NCBI GenBank assembly: GCA_031258505.1
Contig: JAIRMT010000015.1
Coordinates: 1 to 14,907, forward strand
Source of the DNA: Treponema sp.
Lineage (GTDB): Bacteria > Spirochaetota > Spirochaetia > Treponematales > Breznakiellaceae
Reading direction: 5' to 3'
Length of the DNA stretch: 14,907 nt
The notes beneath the pieces are model-generated. The model saw nothing but the letters and a program-made list of their open reading frames with translations, had not been told where the DNA came from and made no database searches. Below, piece by piece: positions 5,894 to 11,505 of the stretch. The position numbers and the translations under genes were made by a program. Within the stretch, counting starts at the first letter, position 1; every line of letters starts with the position of its first letter.

Positions 5894-6647
5894 ATCTCTC
5901 TCCTTCGTGAGTTGTAATGAATGATGTGTTTGTTGTAATGAATGACCCTACGGTTATAACCGGCGACTCTACCGTTATAACTTTTGCCCCTACGGTTAAA
6001 ACTGGCGAGTCCACAGTTAAAACTTTTGACTCCACCGTTAAACTGGCGAGTCCACAGTTATAACTGGCGAGTCTACCGTTAAAACTTTTGACTCCACAGT
6101 TAAACTGGCGAGTCCACAGTTTAACTTTTGACCCTAAAGTTTTAACTGGCGACTCCACCGTTAAAACTTTTGACCCTGCAGTTATAACTGGCGAGTCTAC
6201 CGTTAAAACTTTTACCCCTGCAGTTATAACTGGTGAGTCCACCGTTTTAACTTTTGTCCCTGCAGTTATAACTGGTGAGTCCATCGTTTTAACTGGCGAG
6301 TCTGCGGTTAAAACTTTTACCACTACGGTTATAACTGGCGACTTCACCGTTTTAACCTTTGACATATTTGTTAGACCGAATGACATATTTGTTAGACCGG
6401 ACGACGTGTTTGTTAGAACAGATGGTTCGTTTATTAGACCGGACGACGTATGTGCAGGAACAGATGACGTGTTTTTTGTAACTGCTAGATACTTGACAAA
6501 CCGTGTTGTTAAGAGAGTATAATGGGAGCCGGGAGCCGGGAGCCGGGAGCCGGGAGCCGGGAGCCGGGAGCCGGGAGCCGGGAGCCGGGAGCCGGGAGCC
6601 GGGAGAGAAGCTAAACTGTAAGCAAGCCGATAGCCATCAATGGCCAT
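5880..6647 (-). CDS. Candidate low-complexity protein of heptapeptide repeats (255 aa)
   Basis: This frame is built almost wholly of 7-residue repeats: LPAPGSR x4 at residues 15-41 (from the GGGAGCC tract), then a TSSGLTN type, then alternating SPVITAG / SKVLTVE types. ATG at 6647 is preferred because GAGGA lies 8 nt upstream and a TTGATA-N17-TAGAAT promoter predicts transcription from about 6668. An in-frame ATG at 6668 would be leaderless. The frame's stop lies 13 nt inside the 240-aa gene, so the two are arranged for translational coupling. Three units of 20 bp instead of 21 sum to a net loss of 3, so the frame recovers. Against coding: a 21-bp period leaves frames open by default, and a long plus-strand frame is also open (6088-6522). 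No family is recognised. Confidence 0.45.
   Translation of the reverse strand: MAIDGYRLAYSLASLPAPGSRLPAPGSRLPAPGSRLPAPGSHYTLLTTRFVKYLAVTKNTSSVPAHTSSGLINEPSVLTNTSSGLTNMSFGLTNMSKVKTVKSPVITVVVKVLTADSPVKTMDSPVITAGTKVKTVDSPVITAGVKVLTVDSPVITAGSKVLTVESPVKTLGSKVKLWTRQFNCGVKSFNGRLASYNCGLASLTVESKVLTVDSPVLTVGAKVITVESPVITVGSFITTNTSFITTHEGERYGKE
5911..6474. repeat. 21-bp tandem array, about 27 units of three sub-types
   Basis: Units begin GTT and run at 21 bp from 5911 to 6474. Inner type A is GTTATAACTGGCGAGTCCAC plus one base, and type B is GTTAAAACTTTTGACCCTGC plus one base. A and B mostly alternate, giving a 42-bp higher-order unit. Outer units at both ends (5911-5952 and 6370-6474) are a third type with AATGAYGTGTTT-like tails. 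The first 8 bases are often the palindromes GTTATAAC or GTTTTAAC. Units at 6037, 6099 and 6119 are 20 bp. Twenty-one bp is two helical turns, so the palindromes face one side of the helix. The array fills the region upstream of the 240-aa gene and may be coding, regulatory, or both. Confidence 0.95.
6493..6523 (+). promoter_or_regulatory. Consensus -35/-10 promoter pointing right, against the local genes
   Basis: TTGACA (6493-6498) and TATAAT (6518-6523) are both perfect consensus hexamers, but with a 19-bp spacer, longer than the usual 17. Transcription would start near 6530, inside the GGGAGCC tract, and run towards a minus-strand gene. It would produce an RNA antisense to the start of the heptapeptide-repeat frame. 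No plus-strand gene lies downstream before 8994. Confidence 0.5.
6524..6605. repeat. GGGAGCC heptamer tract, 11 perfect copies
   Basis: Eleven exact copies of GGGAGCC (6524-6600) plus a partial GGGAG. The tract begins directly after the plus-strand TATAAT and lies within the first 45 codons of the minus-strand heptapeptide-repeat frame, where three copies encode LPAPGSR. Seven is not a multiple of three, so gain or loss of one copy shifts that frame. Perfect short tandem repeats of this kind are typical phase-variation tracts. Confidence 0.97.
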
Positions 6648-6650
6648 CGG
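6627..6650. other. Imperfect hairpin between the heptamer tract and the minus-strand promoter
   Basis: CCGATAGCCA and TGGCCATCGG pair with one mismatch around a TCAA loop. The hairpin includes the preferred ATG (6647) of the heptapeptide-repeat frame, so on the minus-strand mRNA it could mask the start codon. It lacks a T-run on either strand and is not a convincing terminator. Confidence 0.4.
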
Positions 6651-6674
6651 GCGTTTCCTCAAATCCATAATAAC

Positions 6675-6703
6675 ATTCTATCAGGCTGTAAAAAAAATAT
6701 CAA
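6675..6703 (-). promoter_or_regulatory. Promoter for the heptapeptide-repeat frame and downstream genes
   Basis: On the minus strand TTGATA (6703-6698) and TAGAAT (6680-6675) are 17 bp apart, each one base from consensus, with a T8 run in the spacer. Transcription is predicted to start near 6668. From there a 21-nt leader carries GAGGA and then ATG at 6647. It would also serve the 240-aa gene and perhaps the lipoprotein gene behind it. Confidence 0.6.
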
Positions 6704-6867
6704 TGATTTAAGCGCGATTTAAGCGCGTTTGAGTAATTTTTTTGAAGCGCGTCATCAGGTTCAGCCGCATGGAGCATGATGAGCCGCGCATCCGTCGCTT
6801 TTGCCGCAGGAACGGGGGCAGCGCTGTCTTTGATCCTGTCCCGCGCAAGCGGCGTTTCAACTTTGCC
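6700..6867 (-). other. In-frame, coding-like extension after the TGA stop of the coiled-coil protein gene
   Basis: Directly after the TGA at 6870-6868 the same frame continues open for 55 codons to a second TGA at 6702-6700. The deduced residues (GKVETPLARDRIKDSAAPV to NYSNALKSRLNH) have a normal protein-like composition, and third positions are G/C-rich like the genes nearby. It may be a tail lost to a nonsense mutation or a readthrough extension. It may also be chance: at about 53% GC an open run of 55 codons is not very rare. The second TGA lies inside the -35 box of the next promoter. Confidence 0.35.
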
Positions 6868-8853
6868 TCAGGGAATCTCCAGAGTCTTAAAGATTTGTTT
6901 ATAGGTCGTAAAATGTTCGGATTGAGTAAACTCCTCAATTTTATCATCAGGCAATGACTCCAGCACCTGATCCATGTAAGCTAAGATACGTTTTAACTCG
7001 CGGGTCAGATGGCTCGCTGCGTTATCATAAGACTCTTTTGAGGAGGAAACTGGGGTTTCGCTAATATTGAGGTCCTTGTTATCAGGCTCAGGCGTAGGTT
7101 CATTAGTACGCGGCGTGTCGGTACTCGTCTCTTCAACAACAGCTTCCCAGTCACTCGCCATGAGCAGGTCTCCAATGTCCTGATCCATAACATTCTCTTC
7201 GTCCTCATATTCCTCTAACTCAAGAAGCGCATCATCTTCTTCTTCTCCATAATAAGCAACATTAAGGCGGTTCGTATCTAGTTCGATAGAAAAGCCCTTC
7301 ACCGAATCATCATCAGTCAGCAAACCATCAATGAGCGGTTTATTGAGCGCTTCATCAGCACGGTCCGCGTCTGTGAGGCCAAACGAGAGGTTTTTGATAT
7401 ACTCTGGCGATAGCTCTTCCAGAGGATGCTCTTGAATCTCCTCAGAAACAAGCGGAGCATCTATAACCGCGTTGGACAGATCAGGCGCGGCAAAGGGCGC
7501 CATTTCAAGATAACTCGTATCCTCAGGCGCTGGCGTCAGAGGCGCAACCCCTTCTTCATACAGTTTTTTTATTTCATTGGGGGTTGACTCCTCAATGAGG
7601 TGGATGCGCAGGTACTCATCGTCAAGGTCTGGCAGCGTTTCATCCAGCGCGATTTCGCTAATGAGACTGAGGTCTGGCAAGGTTTCCTCTGCCGGACTGC
7701 AGTCTGACGATTCCTCTGAACTGTCCTCACTGTCCTGAAGCTGAGGCGCGGTATTAAAAATATTACTAAGCTCGTTTCTTGTGAGGATAATCTTCTTGTC
7801 CTCATCGCCCGCTTCAGGGGCTGGCTTGGTTATGATCTGGCTGAGTTCTTCCCGAATACTGTTTAGTTCATCGCGTATCAACGCTAGATCGTCAGATTTA
7901 GGCAGTTCTGGCGCTAGCGCGGCGATGCTTCGGCTGAGTTCTTCCCGAATACCAGTCAGTTCATCGCGCAGCAGCGCCAGTTCGTTAGGTTTAGGCGGTT
8001 CTGTCATCGACGCGGCAGCGCTTCGACTGAGTTCTTCCCGAATACCAGTCAGTTCATCGCGCAGCAGCGCCAGTTCGTCAGATTTAGGCAATTCTGGCGT
8101 CAGCGCGGCGATGCTTCGGCTAAGTTCTTCCCGAATACCAGTTAGTTCATCGCGCAGCAGCGCCAGTTCGTTAGGTTTAGGCGGTTCTGGCGTCAGCGCG
8201 GCGATGCTTCGGCTGAGTTCCTGCCGAATACCAGTCAGTTCATCGCGCAGCAATACTATGTCATCGTGTGTGATGGAATTACGTATGATTTCCTCACGTT
8301 CTTTGGGCATTACCGCATTTGCTGTCCGGTTGAGTTTGAGCTCTTGCCGAATATCGGTCAATTCATCATGTATTGCCCCCAATGCGTCAGCGATCCTGCT
8401 TAACAAGTCTGCGTAAACGTTTTGCGATTCCATTATAGCCGCCTTTTCAGTATTCACCAGCGCGCTATCCATTGGTATAGCGGCCATTGTTTCAATCGTC
8501 TCATTGAACAGCGAGGGAGATATTGACGGGACATCCGGCGTTTCTATTTCAGACTTTTGTCCAGCCTCATTGATAGTCGGTACAACAATCTCATCAATAT
8601 CCTCGATATCCGTAAGAAAATTTTTTAACAAATCAGCGGGAAAACCGCTGTCTTCAGAGATAGCTGCCTGACTGGTCTTGTGGGCAAGCTCAGACAAGTC
8701 TTGCAGAGGCTCACCCTTTTCAGAAAGCTCTGGGGGTTCAGGTTCATTAAGTGTTTGCGGGGCGCTTTTGACCCAAACCCCATACTCGTCAAGTTCATCA
8801 GTCATTTGGTCGCTATATTCCCCATACGTTGAAGGACTGTTAGTATTTGCCAT
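6868..8853 (-). CDS. Large acidic coiled-coil protein with 31-residue repeats (661 aa)
   Basis: The start at 8853 follows AAGGAACTCGA (clear Shine-Dalgarno). There is no signal peptide or membrane segment, so a cytoplasmic location is likely. Residues 150-175 and 200-345 are heptad-rich coiled coil. Five copies of LLRDELTGIREELSRS recur every 31 residues from residue 201 (at 232, 263, 294 and 325), joined by Pro-rich linkers. The rest is strongly acidic (EEEDDALLELEEYEDEENVM). The last 47 residues form a helical tail (LTRELKRILAYMDQVLESLP onward) that looks conserved-domain-like. It diverges from the DivIC-like gene and probably represents a treponemal conserved hypothetical, perhaps linked to cell division or envelope structure by context only. 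No enzyme motif is seen. Confidence 0.88.
   Translation of the reverse strand: MANTNSPSTYGEYSDQMTDELDEYGVWVKSAPQTLNEPEPPELSEKGEPLQDLSELAHKTSQAAISEDSGFPADLLKNFLTDIEDIDEIVVPTINEAGQKSEIETPDVPSISPSLFNETIETMAAIPMDSALVNTEKAAIMESQNVYADLLSRIADALGAIHDELTDIRQELKLNRTANAVMPKEREEIIRNSITHDDIVLLRDELTGIRQELSRSIAALTPEPPKPNELALLRDELTGIREELSRSIAALTPELPKSDELALLRDELTGIREELSRSAAASMTEPPKPNELALLRDELTGIREELSRSIAALAPELPKSDDLALIRDELNSIREELSQIITKPAPEAGDEDKKIILTRNELSNIFNTAPQLQDSEDSSEESSDCSPAEETLPDLSLISEIALDETLPDLDDEYLRIHLIEESTPNEIKKLYEEGVAPLTPAPEDTSYLEMAPFAAPDLSNAVIDAPLVSEEIQEHPLEELSPEYIKNLSFGLTDADRADEALNKPLIDGLLTDDDSVKGFSIELDTNRLNVAYYGEEEDDALLELEEYEDEENVMDQDIGDLLMASDWEAVVEETSTDTPRTNEPTPEPDNKDLNISETPVSSSKESYDNAASHLTRELKRILAYMDQVLESLPDDKIEEFTQSEHFTTYKQIFKTLEIP
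7819..8253 (-). repeat. 93-bp in-frame tandem repeats coding for coiled-coil units
   Basis: Five 93-bp units code for the 31-residue repeats of the coiled-coil protein. Linkers alternate between PEPPKPNEL and PELPKSDEL, so the real duplication unit seems to be 186 bp (62 residues). The last unit is the most diverged. Confidence 0.85.
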
Positions 8854-8993
8854 TCGAGTTCCTTTTCCAGATACATTGTCTTCCGATTATCGTCATTTCA
8901 TCTCTGTTTTTTGAGTGGAGCATCCGTGCAAGCCAATGACTCGTTCATGGCATACGGCGCTCTGGGTAAAGACTGAGAGACAAATATCCGTAA

Positions 8994-9506
8994 ATGAAAA
9001 GTATGAATTTTATCAAATACCTTGTGCCGCTGTGGATAGGGGTATGCATCTATGTTATATGCTCTGTTTTTACCGGACCAACCGGATTATCAGCGTATGA
9101 ACAGCTCCGCGTAGAAGAAGAGAAACTCAAGACTAATATGGAAAACCTCAAACGCTTGAACATGGAGCTGGAGAATACTGGAAACGCGCTCGTTCATGAC
9201 CCTGATACTATCACTATGTATGCGCGGGAACTGGGTTATGGGTATGTTGATGAGCGGTTTATCCGTATTGTCGGGCTGGAAAAGCCTCCAAAACAGCGCA
9301 TTGATCCGGGACAGATACTTCTGGCTGCCAAGCCGGAACATACATCCAATGGCATGATCTTTATCTTTGCATTCTGTATGGCGTTTCTAGCCTTCCTCTG
9401 TGTGCTAATTCCTGACCTGCTCCATCTAAACCGCGCCACAGGAGAAAGCGTGCGCGACGCGGCGCGTAGGAAGGTCAGCGAGCAATGGCATAGGATATTT
9501 AGTTAA
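8994..9506 (+). CDS. DivIC/FtsB-like septum formation initiator protein with two membrane segments
   Basis: 170 aa. ATG at 8994 follows an in-frame TAA, so nothing further upstream is possible. An in-frame ATG at 9003 is an alternative, and the Shine-Dalgarno is weak (GAGAGA 17 nt upstream). Residues 7-27 form a membrane segment, residues 35-65 a coiled coil (YEQLRVEEEKLKTNMENLKR), and residues 70-95 the HDPDTITMYARELGYGYVDE motif typical of DivIC/FtsB proteins, which assemble in the divisome with FtsL and FtsQ/DivIB. Residues 121-143 are a second membrane segment, which the single-pass FtsB/DivIC proteins lack. The gene converges on smpB with an 8-bp 3' overlap. Its promoter must lie in 8854-8993, where I see no convincing box. 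Confidence 0.8.
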   Translation: MKSMNFIKYLVPLWIGVCIYVICSVFTGPTGLSAYEQLRVEEEKLKTNMENLKRLNMELENTGNALVHDPDTITMYARELGYGYVDERFIRIVGLEKPPKQRIDPGQILLAAKPEHTSNGMIFIFAFCMAFLAFLCVLIPDLLHLNRATGESVRDAARRKVSEQWHRIFS

Positions 9507-9960
9507 GTCTGTGGCGGAATTCCCGCGCTACATCACGCTTTAGATCGCGGTCGCGGATATCGGCGCGTTTGTCGTAGAGCTTCTTACCCTTGCATAAGCC
9601 CAAGTCAACCTTCACACGTCCCTTCTTGAAATAAAACGACAGCGGTATGAGCGTATAGCCCTTGTCCTCGACCTTACGGGCTATACGCTTTATCTCCTGC
9701 TTGTGAAGTAAGAGCTTCTTCTTCCGATCTGGATCATGGTTGAAAATCGAGGCAAAAGGGTTCTCCGCGATGCTCAGGGAACGGAGCCAGATTTCACCGC
9801 TTATCACTTCAGCCCAGGCATCGGGAAACGATATTTTGCCATCACGAAAGGACTTAACTTCGGTTCCTAGCAACTCAATACCGCACTCGTAGTTCTCATC
9901 CACTGAATAGTTGTGGCGGGCTTTGCGGTTTACCGCGATGATTTTGATTGCTTCACTCAT
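9499..9960 (-). CDS. smpB: SsrA-binding protein SmpB
   Basis: 153 aa, the usual length. SmpB binds tmRNA and delivers it to stalled ribosomes for trans-translation in the cytoplasm. Recognised by the N-terminal NRKARHNYSVDENYECGIEL, then GTEVKSFRDGKISFPDAWAE, the RKKKLLLHKQEI segment, LIPLSFYFKKGRVKVDLGL, and the basic tail with DKRADIRDRDLKRDVAREF. The oligonucleotide-binding barrel and the C-terminal tail that inserts in the decoding centre are both present. The ATG at 9960 is 2 nt after the stop of the PEGA/FGE-domain gene, whose last codons supply GGTGAG as Shine-Dalgarno, so the two form an operon. Its 3' end overlaps the convergent DivIC-like gene by 8 bp. Confidence 0.97.
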   Translation of the reverse strand: MSEAIKIIAVNRKARHNYSVDENYECGIELLGTEVKSFRDGKISFPDAWAEVISGEIWLRSLSIAENPFASIFNHDPDRKKKLLLHKQEIKRIARKVEDKGYTLIPLSFYFKKGRVKVDLGLCKGKKLYDKRADIRDRDLKRDVAREFRHRLN

Positions 9961-9962
9961 AC

Positions 9963-11429
9963 TTACTCACCTTTTATCGCAATGACTGGTCTGAACGACA
10001 CAAACGGGGAACAGAACTCTGACGGCAACGAGCCTCTGGTTTCCACATCAAACGTATTCGGCTGATTCGCCCATGATCCGCCGCGTACCGCTCGCTCTGG
10101 CGAGGCGATTGCCTCAATGATCCCAGGTTTGGCGGGAAGAAAGTTAAGCGGCGTATAGGGATCAGCACACCATTCCCACAAACCGCCGTTCATATCTTGC
10201 AGAACGCCATGGTTCTGTTCCGCCATCTTCGCCGCGTACTCCCATTCCGCCTCTGTGGGGAGCCGTACTTCATAGCCATTCAGCGCAGGCGGAAGCAGGG
10301 TCGTGAGCCACGCGCAAAAGGCGTTTGCCGCGTGCCATGAAACCGACGGTATGGTGGAAGACTCGGCATTAAGCGAAAGCAGGTAGTCTTCACTCACCAG
10401 CCCTTGGGTCTTCAGCGCTGTCAGATTATCGCTTCTCCAGCGAGGCGCGGCAGCAAGAAAGGTGTCCCATGCCTCACGGGAAACTTCGTTTACGGCAATC
10501 AGGAAACCATTGATCTCAATCTCATGGGGGAAGGCTTCACCCTGGGCAAGCGTAGCGCCGGTCAATTCCCGAAATGGCATAGCTTCGATGATAAACGTTT
10601 CGCCAAAGCCTGCTGGGAAACGAGACACTGGCTGGTCCTGCGACAGTTTAGCGTACCAGCTTGAGCTGCTGATTGCTTCACTCGCCTCTTTCGGCAAGAG
10701 CGCGGCAAGCCACGCGGCGCTTCCCGGGGTTTCGGACAGATAAGCCAGCGCGTCTTCGATTGAAGACAAGAGCGATAGCGGCGATGAAGCCAGCCCCGCA
10801 TTATCTGCCAGAGCCTTTGCCCGAATCAGGTCTCGCGCAGCCGCCCGCGTAGTCGTAAAACGCGCCGCGCCCCGCAGCAGATCGTCGATTGCCTCATAGC
10901 CTCGCGGAGTCGCTGCTATGGGACCTGAACGGTACACACCTTCGGAGAGGCTTCGGGGAATCTGGTAGATCGTGGTCGGCTCACCAGTGAATGACCACGC
11001 GGCGTATTCAGAAACGCCCTGTAAGAGCGCCGCCGTGTCCGCCGTCTCGGTCAGCGTCTCCACAACCCGTTCCTTATGGGGAAAGAATACCGACGCAAAC
11101 ACCCGCCGCTCGACCATGATCGACCGCTCTTGCGGCGCAAACCCTGGCAACGTCAGGACAAGCTGGTGAGCGCCCTGGGGAATAAAGACATCACAGGGCG
11201 TGGTTCCCATATACACATCGTCAACACGAACCGCAGCTCCAGCCGGCTCTGATTCCAGCGCAAACACTGTGCCGGGCTTTGCTAAACCAGGCCAGACCAG
11301 CGCACAAAAGCATATAGTAAGGAAGATAAACATATAGAGTACGGAGAGGTATACACCCGGCTTGACGCCGAGAATCGGCTTTAAGTGTACTTCGTCTTCA
11401 GGTAGGATTTCTTTTTTTTTACCAAGCAT
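9963..11429 (-). CDS. Membrane-anchored PEGA domain and FGE-sulfatase (SUMF1) domain protein
   Basis: 488 aa. Residues 1-24 are a charged cytoplasmic N-terminus and residues 25-48 a membrane segment, so most of the protein is periplasmic. Residues 54-117 are a PEGA domain (SEPAGAAVRVDDVYMGTTPC), often linked to surface structures. Residues 120-280 match nothing I know. Residues 283-486 are a formylglycine-generating-enzyme-like fold with PSVSWHAANAFCAWL, RLPTEAEWEYAA, GGLWEW, RAVRGGSW and a final SFRP. The Cys pair that catalyses sulfatase activation in true FGE is absent after RGGSW, so a binding or structural role is more likely. Codons 4-6 are an A9 run. The promoter at 11435-11464 leaves only 5 nt before the ATG. 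smpB follows in the same operon. Confidence 0.9.
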   Translation of the reverse strand: MLGKKKEILPEDEVHLKPILGVKPGVYLSVLYMFIFLTICFCALVWPGLAKPGTVFALESEPAGAAVRVDDVYMGTTPCDVFIPQGAHQLVLTLPGFAPQERSIMVERRVFASVFFPHKERVVETLTETADTAALLQGVSEYAAWSFTGEPTTIYQIPRSLSEGVYRSGPIAATPRGYEAIDDLLRGAARFTTTRAAARDLIRAKALADNAGLASSPLSLLSSIEDALAYLSETPGSAAWLAALLPKEASEAISSSSWYAKLSQDQPVSRFPAGFGETFIIEAMPFRELTGATLAQGEAFPHEIEINGFLIAVNEVSREAWDTFLAAAPRWRSDNLTALKTQGLVSEDYLLSLNAESSTIPSVSWHAANAFCAWLTTLLPPALNGYEVRLPTEAEWEYAAKMAEQNHGVLQDMNGGLWEWCADPYTPLNFLPAKPGIIEAIASPERAVRGGSWANQPNTFDVETRGSLPSEFCSPFVSFRPVIAIKGE

Positions 11430-11434
11430 GACCC

Positions 11435-11464
11435 ATTATAGAAAAGCCATTCATACCTTGTCAA
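11435..11464 (-). promoter_or_regulatory. Near-perfect promoter giving an apparently leaderless mRNA
   Basis: On the minus strand TTGACA (11464-11459), an 18-bp spacer and TATAAT (11440-11435), both perfect hexamers. The ATG of the PEGA/FGE gene is only 5 nt past the -10 box, so transcription should begin at or next to the A of ATG. There is no room for a Shine-Dalgarno site. Confidence 0.75.
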
Positions 11465-11486
11465 CAATGCTCCTTCGTGGTAGTTT
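11458..11486 (+). promoter_or_regulatory. Possible divergent promoter of the lepB operon
   Basis: TTGTCA (11458-11463) and TAGTTT (11481-11486) are 17 bp apart, 19 bp upstream of the lepB1 ATG. The -10 box is poor. Its -35 box overlaps that of the minus-strand promoter, so the two would compete for RNA polymerase. Confidence 0.3.
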
Positions 11487-11505
11487 TTTTTTAATTCCCC
11501 GCTTC

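Noticed and set aside
5911..6474. 21-bp array as a CRISPR array
   Set aside because: Units are contiguous and similar along their whole length, with no unique spacers.
6088..6522. Plus-strand frame with heptapeptide repeats (VITGEST type)
   Set aside because: A 21-bp repeat with palindromic heads leaves both strands open. This frame has no Shine-Dalgarno or promoter and starts in the middle of the array, unlike the minus-strand frame.
11362..11505. Longer lepB starting at 11362
   Set aside because: It would overlap the divergent PEGA/FGE gene start and its promoter, and the added residues do not look like a signal peptidase N-terminus.
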